Source of the DNA: Strongylocentrotus purpuratus
Lineage: Eukaryota > Echinodermata > Echinoidea > Camarodonta > Strongylocentrotidae
Direction of reading: 5' to 3'
NCBI RefSeq assembly: GCF_000002235.5
Contig: NW_022145615.1
Coordinates: forward strand, 15,920,712 to 15,984,711
DNA length: 64,000 nucleotides
Part shown: positions 50,700 to 62,024 of the stretch, piece after piece
Layout of the letters: each line of letters starts with the position of its first letter
Numbering within the stretch: the first letter of the stretch is position 1
Notes under the pieces: generated by a model
The model's input: the letters and a program-made list of their open reading frames with translations, nothing else
Told to the model about the DNA's origin: nothing
Databases searched by the model: none
Position numbers and translations under genes: made by a program

Positions 50700-51605
50700 G
50701 ATTTAGACCAGATTAAGAGTAGTGAACGGTACAACGAATCGTCTTCTTTCTCTATTATTTATTGAAATGGCAAGGCTTCCGCGCTTCGGGGAGGGGGGGG
50801 GGATGGGAGCAACTGACTTCAGACTAGGATTAAAAGTCGGGAACGGTACAACGAATCGATTCCTTCTTTAATAATTTAATGAAGTGTCAAAGCTTTCGCG
50901 CAAAAGCACGGGAGGGGGGAAACTGAATTCAGACAAGCACACGATACAACGAATCGTCTTCTTTCTCTGATAATTAAATGAAACATGAAAGCTTCCGCGC
51001 TTGATTAAGAGTAATAGTTTAATGAAACGTCAGAGTTTCCGCGCTTCGCGCGAGATGGGCGTAAATGAATTCAGACAAGGATTAAGAGTCGGAACCGGTA
51101 CAATGAATCATTTTCTTTCTCTAATAATTTAATGAAACGTGAAAGTTTCGGGGCTTCGCGCGGGATGGGCGAAAATGAATTCAGACAAGGATTAAGAGTA
51201 ACAATTTAATGAATCGTCAAAGCTTCCAGGCTTCGCGCGGGATGGGCGATAATGAATTCAGACAAGGACTAAGAGTAATGATTTATTGAAACTTAAAAGC
51301 TTCCACGCTTCGCGCGAGATGGGCGAAAATGAATTCAGACAAGGATTAAGAGTAATAATTTATTGAATCATCAAAGCTTTCGCGCTTCGCGCGGGATGGG
51401 CGAAAATGAATTCTGACAAGGATTAAGAGTAATCATTTGTTGAAACGTCAAAACGGCCGCGCTTTGCGCGGGAGGTGGAAGGGGCAAACTGGATCCAAAC
51501 AAGAATTAAGAGTCTAGAATGGTACAATGGATCGTCTTCTTTCTCTAATAATTTAATGAAGTGTCAAAATTTCCGCGCTTCACGCGGGAGGGGGGGGGGG
51601 GAGAC
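50700..51605 (+). repeat. Minisatellite of 77-bp and about 110-bp units
   Basis: About ten units contain GAATTCAGACAAGGATTAAG, TAATTTAATGAA and CTTCGCGCGGGATGGGCG. Unit starts at 51191, 51268, 51345 and 51422 are exactly 77 bp apart; the unit from 51081 to 51191 is 110 bp because it carries an extra segment of about 33 bp (GGTACAATGAATC...TTTCTCT) that the short units lack. Confidence 0.88.
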
Positions 51606-52395
51606 TGAAAAATAACTTAGGTCCTGGCCCCCCCGTCTATAGGGTTAAATTTGTAGACATTTGGACATTGGCATTAATATATTTTTCGGTAATTGGTTGC
51701 TCGTTTTGTCGGTAATCGGTGACCTCTACACCCTCCCCACTCCCCCACTGACAAAGATAACTCACAGTTTATACACTCGAGAAAATTTTTGCAAGTACTA
51801 CTCATGAAGTACCGGACCACCGTTTTTGTGCATTGTGCGGCATCAAAGCATATACAACGTCTCAAGACGTGATAAATCACTTTTCTCTAACTTCTAACCA
51901 ATCAGAAGGCCTCGTTTTTTTTCCAGGAAGTGCCGGTGGACATTAATGCGCCAAATGTGGTTCTCAAATTGCAAAAGATCCCTACTCTTGGAAGTGGTAG
52001 GAGAAAGCAATTTTACGTCATATTAATCCAGGAAGTGCCTGAAAATGCGTCTAATTTGGTTCTAAAATTGCAAATGCTTCTTACTCTGGGACCGACCCAG
52101 ACCCACCCCGCTTGGTCGCTCCGCTCCCCCGCCGCTAAAGCCTCGTTCTGTCGCTTCATCGTTAACCCCATACCATTTTGTGCCCCCCCCCCCCCCCCTG
52201 GTAAGAAATTCCTGGATCCGCCACTGATGCCCATACCCCTCGGGGGCTCCACCCCTTGATCCCCGCGGGGGCTTTGCTCCTAGACCCCACTTTGCGAAAC
52301 GTTCAGCGGGGCCTGCATGTTAAGAGTGGGGTGCTGCAGATTTTTTTTGTCAGCCTCCCTAAACTTTTTTGCTCATTACGCCACTGTCTAGAACC
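51606..52395. repeat. hAT-like 'GGATCCGCCACTG' end and related GC-rich pieces
   Basis: A long C-run near 52183 is followed by TTCCTGGATCCGCCACTG (ends about 52226), the right end form of the 12417 and 59406 families. A second end, TTTGCTCATTACGCCACTG, is near 52370-52388 and recurs at 60252. 51660-52080 holds nothing I recognise. Confidence 0.5.
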
Positions 52396-53470
52396 AACAT
52401 AACTCTAGATCGAACTCTCGATCTCGTAGACGTAGACTCTAACTTAAGATCTAAAATTTTGTTTGTTTGTTTGGATTTGTGTCGCTATTTTATAAAACAA
52501 ATAACGCACTACCCTGTTGTGCTAAACGTAAATGCAGTGTACGCTCGGTTTCTTCAGATGGTGCGTACTGTGAACTCACCACAACGGCTCATTGCACAGA
52601 GAGGCACCAATCTAAAGAAACCTTGCTTGTACTACATTCACTGCTATTGCATGCTGGGACGTGCGTTACTTGTATAATATTATATGTCATGAATTTAGAT
52701 CATGAATTCTGAGTGAGATTAATTTTAAGTTAGATCTAGATCTAGATGTGGATGCATGAAATGCGACTGACTCATGAAATACGCAGATGTCAACGTATGG
52801 GACTGTAAGTAATATAGGCCTAGATCTAACCAACGAAAAAGGTGTCCTAAATGTATGATTTTATTTACGTGCTTCTGATTGGGCGAGAGCACTCAGGTAC
52901 GGCGCGTGGTGAGAGAGAGAGAGACACACAGAGAGAGAGACAGGGTGTTTACAAGATTAGAGCTGGCCGATCTGGCAAGAAACAGTGGAAAGGATAACGA
53001 ACAGTTTATGTCGTTAAATTTGGGTTTGTTGTGATTTTTAAACTTGTTTTCTCCTCAGCATCCTGTAAAATTAGAGGGGCACTGGAATTGATATAAATGT
53101 TTAAATATATCTTGATGTCGTGAGGGGGGGTCAATCGAATACTGACGAGGAATGCGAGTGCTACGATAGTATGAAGTTAGAGTGGTGAAAAAATCTCAAA
53201 TAAATTGTGTACGAGAATGACTGTAATTTTGTATGCGTTGTGCAAAGATGTTTAATTTTGGAAACTAAAAGATTACAATCAATCAATCATGGTTCCACTT
53301 CCAGTACAGTGTACATTTCTTTCACTCAACTAATTTTTTTTTTTAATGGGGGTTGTCTAATGGACTCCAACTAATGAATGGAGTCACATTTTAGAAACTT
53401 CTCCAATCGGTGCCTGTTGGTCTTATTGGTCCCCCATGATCCTCTTTTTTGTTTGTTAGTTGAGAGCTTA
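52396..53470. other. Noncoding stretch, nothing recognised
   Basis: Contains TCTAGATCTAGATCTAG near 52735 and a short (GA)n at 52910-52940. No gene. Confidence 0.45.
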
Positions 53471-54405
53471 GTTAATGAGATAAGATAGCCACCTGTCGCT
53501 GCGTGGTCTAATCCCTTCTGGCCCAGTAGCAAATAGACGTATTTCAGACTGTAGATAGTTCCGTATCCATTTTTGGGGGAGTTTTATTTCCTTTCTTAGC
53601 ACAGGAAATTTAGCCCAATTTTTTACTAATTTTAATCATAATCATATATCACATTTTCCACCTGAATTTAGGATCACCTCCTACATCGAGAAACCTCCGT
53701 TTAAGGCTTCGATGTCAACGTCGTCGCTCAGTACCGTCCCTACGCTATACATGTAGCTTTGAAACTCAAACTGAAGCTATCAGTCCAAAATTATGCAAAC
53801 TTCTTGTATGGTTTATGGCATCGTGCATGCGCGTAATACCATAAACCATACGAGAAGTTTGCATAATTTTGGACTGATACCTTCAGTTTGAGGTGCAGAG
53901 CTAAAGCGTAGAGACGGTACTGAGCGACGTCGACATCAAAGCCCTAAACGGAGGTTTCCCGATGTCAGATGTGATCCAAATTCAGGAGGAAAATGCAATA
54001 GAGTCTATATGATTATGATTGAAATTAGTAAAAAATTGGGCCAAATTCCTTTGCTAAGAATGGATATGAAACTGCTAAAAAAATGGATACGGAACTACAC
54101 TAGCGCCCTGTAGATTATCGGTGATGTCATTATGTAGAGCAAGAACAGCAAGGGGCAGAGGACTGTCCCCTGTGGTACGCCTGACTTCATGTTGTGCCAA
54201 TCGGAGCTTGTACCATTAATGACGACTCTCTCTGTCTTCATTTAGTGAGAAAGTTGATAATCCAAGTTAAGTAATTTGCCACGAATTCCATACATAGACT
54301 AGATCTAGAGTCTATAGACTCTATGTAGTTTGGCCGCCAGCCTTTCATCAGTTTTCTGCGGAACAGTGTCGAATGCTTTCGAGAAGTTGAAGATTGCTAT
54401 GGCCA
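53470..54405 (-). pseudogene. CR1/Jockey-type LINE reverse transcriptase relic, split by a foldback
   Basis: On the minus strand: FSKAFDTVP (motif A, near 54360-54385), then GVPQGTVLCPLLFLLYINDI (split over frames near 54120-54181), then past the inserted element at 53557-54107 a short SEIRLFA-like piece. Stops and frame changes are frequent and both ends are missing. A tctaga-rich patch lies inside at 54290-54330. Confidence 0.72.
53557..54107. mobile_element. 551-bp near-perfect foldback with 8-bp target duplication
   Basis: CTGTAGAT flanks it at 53549-53556 and 54108-54115. The arms, about 265 bp each, meet near 53828 and share GTTCCGTATCCATTTTT and GCATAATTTTGGACTGATA. The right end continues to GGGCGCTAGTG, linking it with the GGCGCTAG family at 46573. 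It sits in a LINE. Confidence 0.82.
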
Positions 54406-54426
54406 AAACTTAATAGCTTAACATAC

Positions 54427-54930
54427 AGCGTGTTTCTATTAGTTATACTGAATTATCCGGTTGAAGAAATAAGCGTACTAAGCCAGGGAAGGGCAGTTAA
54501 TATTTACGCGCATTATCAGGATAAAAAATACACCGCTCCGATCTAGCCAGAAAAAAGGCCGTGAAAAAGTTCATCGAACTCGGCTAATTAGGTCACCGCA
54601 AAGTATTGTGGGACTGCTAGGTCAACCTGGGATTGTAGTGTCGCGCGCGTTGGGGTAAAATATTCCGATCACATGATCACTCCTATTTCCGGTTTCTCCC
54701 CGGTATGTGCACTCAATCGGAACGGGGTGTGTTTCTATCTACGTTATCCGGTTAGCCTCCCCTGCATTATCCTTCTAAAAGAAGGATAATTTTGCCGGTG
54801 AACGCGTAAAAGTTTTCCCCGGCATTATCCGGATAATGCCGGAGAAAGTGTGTTTCTATTAGGAAAACTTTTTCCCTTACCGGCCATTAACCGGATAATG
54901 GCGGATAATGGCTTTAGATAGAAACACGCC
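54427..54930. mobile_element. DNA-transposon remnant with repeated GTGTTTCTAT ends
   Basis: GCGTGTTTCTAT at the left and ATAGAAACACGCC at the right are inverted ends. GTGTTTCTAT also occurs internally at 54729 and 54850, each followed by ATTATCCGG-type palindromes. This may be several nested or tandem end copies. Confidence 0.62.
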
Positions 54931-55069
54931 GATAGACTAGATCTAGTCTAGATCTCTAGACCTATTTATCGAAATTGACTTTAAAAACAAAAAAATCGAC
55001 CACAAACTTTTGATTATTAGAGAGGCCAAAACTTTAAACGCGATTAGACTAGGCCTAGGCCTCAAAAGT

Positions 55070-55316
55070 ATGGGTATCCCAAACAACCCAACCTGGCCAA
55101 GCCAACAAAAATTGTAAATACTGTAACACCCCTGAAACAATAACACACTATCTGATGGAATGTCCAAAATATACAATAGAAAGAGCAATGCTGATAATGG
55201 AAAGTGATATAACGAGCCCAAACTAAATAATGAAACTCCTAAAATCAACAGAAAGTGCGACCCAGAGAGCACTGATCCGCTTCGTTCGTAGAACGAGGCG
55301 TTTTGAGTGTTCCTAA
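55070..55316 (+). pseudogene. LINE C-terminal zinc-knuckle fragment
   Basis: Encodes CKYCNTPETITHYLMEC, a C-x2-C...H-x4-C knuckle like that near the C-terminus of R1/Jockey/I-type LINEs, then after one stop RALIRFVRRTRRFECS and TAA. No reverse transcriptase is attached. Confidence 0.6.
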
Positions 55317-55465
55317 TAAGTTGTTGTTTTTTTTTGTTTGTTTTTTGCACATATCGCACGACAACCAAATGCCCTAAGATGTTGATACCTACTTTGATAG
55401 AAAAATAAGGTTTTACAAAATGGAAAAATACTAGAAGAGAAAAGGTAAGAAAGAGTAAAGACGGA

Positions 55466-56050
55466 TTGAGGACGGTGCGCCCCCTCCTTGAGTATGGAAA
55501 TGTAATCTGGTCGCCAAGGTACATTTCAGACGCAAAAGCTGTGGAGAGATTACAGAAGAGAGCAACAAAGATGATCTCCACAATGAAACACCTACCTTAC
55601 ATAGAGAGACTTAAATGCCTAAACTTGCCATCCCTTGAGTACAGGAGAAGGAGAGGAGACATGATTCAGGTGTACAAGATCATTTATGAGCATGACAGAC
55701 TCAACCCTGACCACTTCTTCCAACTAGCAGACACACCAACAAGAGGGCATAGTCTCAAGCTTGCAAAGCCATGGGTAGGACAAATGTAAGGAAGAACACA
55801 ATTAGTCACAGAGTGATTGACGACTGGAACTCTCTGCCTGAAGTAGTAGTTCAGGCTCCCACCATAGACGCCTTCAAAACCAGGCTTGATCGTTGCTGGA
55901 AGGAACAGTGTCATATCTCTCAATACTCGAACTGATTTTTTCAATTTCTTTGCTCCTGGGACATTGTACTTGGTACATTGTCCAGTCAAGATGCAACCTC
56001 TTGCCCCTCTGCCTCCCTGACTTGTATATAGATCTAATGAGAATTATTAT
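55466..56050 (+). pseudogene. CR1/Rex-like LINE C-terminus and 3' tail
   Basis: Encodes RTVRPLLEYGNVIWSPRY, LQKRATKMIST, LPSLEYRRRRGDMIQVYKII and, after one frameshift near 55775, VIDDWNSLPEVVVQAP. These are standard for the C-terminal end of CR1-type ORF2. The tail ends near GAATTATTATTAAAG. Confidence 0.82.
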
Positions 56051-56707
56051 TAAAGAGTAGACTATAGTCTACAAGAAGATAGACCAAGAAGATAGACCTG
56101 GAAGCTCGACTGCTGTCTCAGCATTCTTCCAGTATTTGCGGTAAAGCCTAAGGTAAAGGGTAACAAGAGACTCTGAAGATCTAGTCTACCCCAGAATCCT
56201 CTCACCGGTACCAGAGTTGCAGCGAAGCCAATGATGGCCGAGAAGATTGCGCAATGTACCGCGCCGGTCTGGCAGGAAGGTGCCAATTACGGTGAGGGGT
56301 TTTCATGGATCAGAATCTCAGAATTGGTGTCCAGACATCGCTTAAAAGCACTAGTATAGTAGTAGGGTGTCTGAACGATTTTTCAATTTTCAATTTGGGA
56401 TCGTTTTTCACCATTTTTGTTTGATATTTGAATTAAAAATGTAATCAGAATAATACATTTCAAATTTCAAGTCTCGCCGATGTTTCTATCAAAAGATACA
56501 GCCCCTTCAAAACGCTGAAATATTCATAGCATTTTGCTCAGAATCGACGAAAAAGACGTACACGCAGAGTTATGTTGTTTTGCTAAATTTAGCCAAACAG
56601 CTGTATCGCGCGATATGCTAGCGTATGCATATCGTACGCAAGTTGCTCAGCCAATGCGCGACTTGCAAGCTTGAGCCACGCTGTCTCCGCGATATGTGCC
56701 ATTGACT
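56051..56707. other. Noncoding stretch, nothing recognised
   Basis: No open frame with a motif. Confidence 0.4.
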
Positions 56708-56862
56708 AGTATGGGTGGCCGTTCCCGCCATAGAACCCGGAAGTGAATACACGTTGTAGTCAATGGCAATCTCGGAGACAGCGTTGTCTCCGCGATATTG
56801 CCATTGACTACAACGTGTATTCACTTCCGGGTTCTATGGCGGGAACGGCCACCCATACTTTC
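56708..56862. repeat. Near-perfect 155-bp palindrome
   Basis: Arms of about 75 bp (GTATGGGTGGCCGTTCCCGC ... and its inverse) meet near 56785. The CGGAGACAGCG and CGCGATA parts are also repeated just outside at 56685. Confidence 0.85.
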
Positions 56863-57318
56863 ATTCACTATAAGCGCACATGTTACGCGATGTAACCATG
56901 GTTTGGACTGAGCGGAGCTCACGCCTCCCTAATTAGCCGATTCCAAAAATGTGGGAAGGGTATTTTCAAACTGTTATAACAAATGATCCCTTGGGGCTAG
57001 CGAAAAAAAAGCATCTGGATATTATCCTTACGTCTAGCCCTGCTTAAGCCGCGGGGGCGCAGCTCAGGAAAGTGGCAAATTTTGGAGCTAGGATGCAAAC
57101 AACATTTCAATCGCTGTTTTGACCAAGATATTTTTAGAATTCTGGGGGTGGCCCCCTATGGGGAATATGGAGAAAAACCTGCTCTTTCATATGACACCTC
57201 ATTTATTGAGTTTCACCATCAGGATCATTTGTTATAGATTTCTAAAGGTTTGAATTTCAAATTTTTCAATTTTTGAAGGAAAAACTGTGCGCCATCTACA
57301 CGTTCGTAATGGCGTTAT
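56863..57318. other. Noncoding stretch with a dispersed repeat piece
   Basis: CTCTTTCATATGACACCTCA at 57182 recurs at 45918. Nothing else. Confidence 0.5.
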
Positions 57319-58274
57319 CACAGTTTTTCCTTCATAATCATTTTTGCCTTCGGCGTAGACTAGAAGGGATGAGATTGACGGCAGCGAGAGTTTAACACGG
57401 CTTGCAAGATTTTCAGCATGGATGTCGATTTTGACCCATAATTTCCTTAAAAGGGACCATTAAACGGATTATTTCAATCAAGTTAGTAAGTGGAACCGAT
57501 GTATTATAGCCTAGGCCTAGGCCTAATGTAAAATTGGATATGCACGAGGTAAAATGACATTTTGGGGGATTTTGGGGGCATAACAATACGGCCGTGGCAA
57601 GTTTGTTCATGTTTGTGGGAGGGGCCTAACGCCGTAACGGCTAAAATCTAGCCGTGATATCTTCAACATTAGACCGAATTTTCCGTCTCTTTCGTTCGTT
57701 AGCCTCTTATTGGGGTAGGGTCGGCTCTCTCTTTAGAGACGGAAGCCGTTTATACACATGTCCTTGCTAACGCCACGGCCAGTCCTGGTCGTAGCGTTTT
57801 GCCCCCAAAATCCCCCAAAATGTCATTTTACCTCGAGCATGTTATATTGTAAATTAGACCTAGGCTATAATAAATCAGTTCCACTTACCAACTTGACTGA
57901 AATAATCAGTTTAATAATAGTCCCTTTTTAGGAAATTATGGGTCAAAATCGAAATCCATTTTGAAAATCTTTTTCAACATGGATTCCGATTTTGACCCAT
58001 AATTTCCTAAAAAGGGACTATTAAACTGATTATTTCAGTCAAGTTGGTAAGTGGAACTGATTATAGCCTAGATCTAGGCCTAATTTACAATAGAGGTCTA
58101 TAACATGCTCGAGGTAAAATGACATTTTGGGGGATTTTGGGGGCAAAACGCTACGACCAGGACTGGCCGTGGCGTTAGCAAGGACATGTGTATAAACGGC
58201 TTCCGTCTCTAAAGAGAGAGCCGACCCTACCCCAATAAGAGGCTAACGAACGAAAGAGACGGAAAATTCGGTCT
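57319..58274. repeat. Three-copy repeat with a 604-bp palindrome
   Basis: 57671-58274 is an almost perfect inverted pair of about 295-bp arms meeting near 57973, sharing CCGTCTCTTTCGTTCGTTAG, ACATGTCCTTGCTAACG and GGGGGATTTTGGGGGCA. A third, diverged copy in direct orientation lies at 57340-57670. The unit is the 2066-2640 family. Confidence 0.85.
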
Positions 58275-58797
58275 ACTTCAAACATAGGCTGGCATAGGCG
58301 ATCGTTCAGTCTCTATAACCGGAGGTCTAGTGGAGCCAGACGTAGTCTCAGCACGAAGCAAATATATCGTTTATCCATGTACAATGAGTTTACGAGCACC
58401 CATTGGGTGATCAATCTAGCAAAAAAAATCCCAAGTAACGCCCCCGGGCGCTGATCCAATCAGAAAATTGATGCGTAAATCAGCTTGACCTTAGTTTGAC
58501 TTGGGCGGCTACTTTGCTCTTCCGTTCGGGCGTACGATCGACTCCTCGGTTTTCCGAACGATTCCTCGGTTAGGTTTTCGGGTTTCGGATAATACCGGCA
58601 AGTTTAATGACCGTGGGAAAGCGAGCCAAGTTATGCGCATTGCGGCATGATTTGAGTTCATGGAAAGTTCAACTGCGCGTGCCTCGCCAGCTCAAGGAAT
58701 GCAGTCTAGTCATTGGTGTTATAATTAGCATTGGCGAAATGAAAATCATAATCTAATGGAGGAGATTAATTATGTGCAATATTAATTGTCATGATGA
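58275..58797. other. Noncoding stretch, nothing recognised
   Basis: Moderately GC-rich around 58440-58640, with no open frame of note. Confidence 0.4.
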
Positions 58798-58849
58798 TTG
58801 GCACAGCAGGTTCTTCCATTCATTCATATTTTGATGTTGCATGTACTTT

Positions 58850-59110
58850 TATCCTTCCTCTCACTCTCTCATCCCTTTTCTCTATCTGAACTTGCTACTT
58901 TCAGATTTTCCTTTTCTTCTTCAGTTCTGGTCTTTCCTCTCTATTTCTATTTCACTCCCACCCCCTGTCTCTCTGTCTGTATCTCTCTCTCTCTCTCTCT
59001 CTCTTTGCTCTCTCTGCCTCTTCCTCTTTCTCCCTTCGTCTCTCCTTCATCCCCTCTGTTTCTCTCTCACACTTTCTGTCCCTCCCTCCTCCTCTCCACC
59101 TCTTTTCTCT
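58850..59110 (+). repeat. Pyrimidine-rich low-complexity tract
   Basis: (CT)n with CCT and TTC variants. The open frames across it are Ser/Leu/Phe-rich artefacts. Confidence 0.8.
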
Positions 59111-59405
59111 TATGATGATGTTTTACAGTACAACATTCTATAATTATATGTTATTTTTATCATATTTTGTGGGTTGCACAGGAGCAGGGTCCACGTCCCG
59201 CAACCTGGGTGTCATGATTTCTTGAAGCCATGATAGCTGATGCTCCTACATGTATGTAAATAATACATTTAAATATCAATTTACCAATTAAAATGGAAAA
59301 CAAGTTCATAAACATTAGACACGATTGTCGTAATGAGCTGTGCTGCTCATAATTAGGAAATGTATTAGTTGTACAAAGCAAAAGAGATGACTCAATGAGT
59401 GCGGA

Positions 59406-60353
59406 CAGGCGCGGATCCAGGGCGAACGGACTTTGCCGCCCCCCCCCCCCCTCCCGCAAAAAGAGAGAGAGAGAGAGAGAAAGAAGGGAAAGAGGAGAGA
59501 AAGGGAAAGAAAGAAGAGGAAGAAGAAAAGAAAAAGGGGAAAGGAGATCGGGCGGCAAAAGGGCCTTGCCTCCCAGCTGTTACCTCCCCCTCCCCCCCCC
59601 CCCCCATCACAAAATAAGAGAGAAGGAAGGAAAGGGAAAGGAAAAAGAGGAGGGAAAGGAAAAAGAGGAGATAAAGGGAAAGAAAAAAAGAGAAAGAAGA
59701 TAGTTAAGGTGTAGATTGGGGGGGGGGGGCACTGTCGCACTGATGGGGGGGGGGGGTTGGGCTTGGGGAAGGGGGTGACAGATGCCCCCAAAATATAATT
59801 CAAACGTGGTTTATTTCTAATTCGATACCGGTGATTTACAAATATTACTAAAATGACATGATTTTCCTAGATTTTTTTATGAGTGTTGGGAAATGGCAAA
59901 TTCCTAAATAAGGAAAAAAGAATAGTGACCTGCCTTTGTCACAAAATAATGAGGAGTCAAAATGTGCTCATCTGACCGTAATTAAAAGCCTATATAATAA
60001 TAATAATAATAATAATAATACATGAGATTTATATAGCGCCATTATCCATTTTGATTAAATGCTCAAGGCGCTAAAATGCTTAAATGCTCATATTCCCTGA
60101 GCTTCTGTGTGCTCCTCCCCTTGACCCCCGCCGGGGCTTCGACCCTAGACCCCACGCTAATTTACGTTACGTTGATCGTTTCTACCCCCCCCCCCCTCAA
60201 AAAAAAAAAAAAAAAAAAAAACACCAACAACAACATCAACAATAACACGTTTTTGCTCATTTCGCCACTGCTGGGTCACCATTACGTACCAATATTTGGC
60301 TTGCATAATTTCAAATCCCCCCCCCCCCCTAAGAAATTCTGGATCCGCGCCTG
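59406..60353. mobile_element. 948-bp hAT-like composite of the GCGGATCCAG family
   Basis: Ends CAGGCGCGGATCCAG and CTGGATCCGCGCCTG are inverted, flanked by AGTGCGGA (59398-59405) and AGTGTGGA (60354-60361), an 8-bp duplication with one change. Inside are purine-rich tracts, several G/C runs, a SINE-like tail at 60000-60075 and a second end (GCTCATTTCGCCACTG) near 60252, so several insertions are stacked. Confidence 0.75.
60000..60075 (-). repeat. SINE tail with (ATT)n
   Basis: (AATAAT)n then TATATAGCGCCATTATCC and CTCAAGGCGCT, the inverse of the SINE tail type. Confidence 0.5.
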
Positions 60354-60374
60354 AGTGTGGAGGTATATGTATGT

Positions 60375-60520
60375 ATTGATTGATTGAGTTTTATTCGACA
60401 AGCTTCGAACATACAACATTATACAATAATAACAAATCAACAAGTCAGCTTGAACAGGATAACCCACGAGAGCTTATTTCCAGTGGGGTCCCTTACAGAC
60501 ATATTAATAAGTAAAAATAG
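60375..60520 (-). repeat. CR1-like LINE 3' UTR
   Basis: On the minus strand GGACCCCACTGGAAATAAGC, then GAATAAAACTCAATCAATCA. GGACCC..GGAAATAAGC before a short tandem end is characteristic of CR1/Rex-type 3' ends. Confidence 0.65.
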
Positions 60521-60839
60521 TCATATTTACAGACAGATAAGAAAAATAAAAGAATTACCTTTTAAAGATAATAATAATAACATTAAACTGATGATAGAAA
60601 TGATAATAAGTACAAGAAGAAAAGGAAGAAGGAGAAGAAGAAAATAATGATGAATTAGTAGAATTTCTATAACGTACGAAAACATAAATATATACAAAAT
60701 GAAAAAGTATGAACCGGCAGAAGAATACAAATTTCAATCACATGTCATTCACTTCTCCGACTGTTAAGTATTAGGTTTTCCTTTAATTTCCTCTTAAAAT
60801 GAGCATAGTTTTTTTTTTTGAGCTTTGAAAATTGACATC

Positions 60840-61440
60840 CAACACAAGGCCCCCCCCCCCCCCCCCCCCGCTCTCTCTCTTTCTCTCTCCTTCTCTCTTT
60901 CTCTCTAATTATTTATCTCAATGTCATACCCCCTTTCCATCACATCTCACTCTGATCTAATAAGAAATTGGACTGAACAGGAAAAGAATGACCGCATCAA
61001 AGATGTATGCACTTACATAAGTTATACATTTAATGATACCCTCCGACATCTCTGAATAACATATTTGAATACATAGAGTAGAATAGAATAGAAATGGTTC
61101 TTATTAGAAAGATCATCACAGCCAATGGCTGAATTGCGATCCATTTCACAAACATACAATTGCAATTTAAATTGAAATAACACAAAATATGACATAAATC
61201 AAAAATCAAACATAGACCCCCGATAGGCATTTAAAAAGTCATTGATCAAATTCAAATTTTTGTTAAATAAAAGACAGAGAAAGAGAGAGGTGTAGAGGAG
61301 GGAGAGTTGGAGTGATGATAAAGAGAGAGAAAGAGAGGAAGAGAGGAAGAGAGAAAAAGAGAGAGAGAGAGAGAAGGGGGACGAAAGAGTGAGACGGAAA
61401 GAGAGAGAGATATATATATACATTTATGAATATAATAAGC
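60840..61440. repeat. C-run, (CT)n tract and opposing (GA)n tract
   Basis: Pyrimidine tract at 60850-60910 and purine tract at 61270-61415 in opposite sense, with AT-rich DNA between. This could be a degenerate inverted pair or two independent microsatellites. Confidence 0.6.
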
Positions 61441-61794
61441 GATGACTGAAAGCATAACATTGATAATAATATGATACTACAAATACAAAAAAGAAATATT
61501 AAAAAAATAATTACCAAAAAAAAAAAGCTGCCCCCAACCCCACTAATTTTTTTTTACCCCCCCCCCCCCAAAAAAAATGCAACATTGTTACTGAAAATAA
61601 TTTGGGAAACTCAATTATATAATACTGTCAAACGATCAAAATCCTCTCAAGATTTAACCATTTTTATCAAATTTGTCAGTTTTGTTAGCAAGTATACTAA
61701 CCTGCCTCTCATTTATGAAACTATTACTGATATGTTATTTTATTTTCATATTACAACTTTCCATTTCGGACTTGTATTTGCATTTAATTATTTG

Positions 61795-61862
61795 ACAGAG
61801 TGCTTTAATTATTTGACAGAGTGCTTTAATTATTTGACAAAGTGCTTATTATTTGACAAAGA
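61795..61862 (+). repeat. Short tandem repeat, AATTATTTGACAGAGTGCTT unit
   Basis: Three to four copies of a 20-bp unit, the last one shortened. Confidence 0.85.
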
Positions 61863-61964
61863 AATTAATGTAGGAATGGAGACCACCAAATCTCGGTTGA
61901 GCACCCTTCGGAGCTTAGTTAGTTCCTGGTGTGTTTTTACAAAACGCCGAAATCATATTGCCGT

Positions 61965-62024
61965 TTCCCCCAGGCCAGGCAATTTCCCCCAGGCCAGGCA
62001 GTTTCCCCCAAGCCAGGCCGCGCA
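61965..62024 (+). repeat. Short tandem repeat, TTTCCCCCAGGCCAGGCA unit
   Basis: Three copies of a GC-rich 18-19-bp unit. Confidence 0.85.

Noticed and set aside
50700-51605. Regular repeats considered as a CRISPR-like array
   Set aside because: Units are 77-110 bp with no short repeat/unique spacer alternation, and the DNA is eukaryotic.
54943-55581. 212-codon minus-strand frame with a membrane-like look
   Set aside because: It lies antisense to two LINE fragments (55070-55316 and 55466 on) and its hydrophobicity comes from their codons read backwards.
59315-59803. Several 70-160-codon open frames on both strands around 59.2-59.8 kb
   Set aside because: They run through purine or pyrimidine tracts and C/G runs; long frames on both strands are expected from stop-poor low-complexity DNA.
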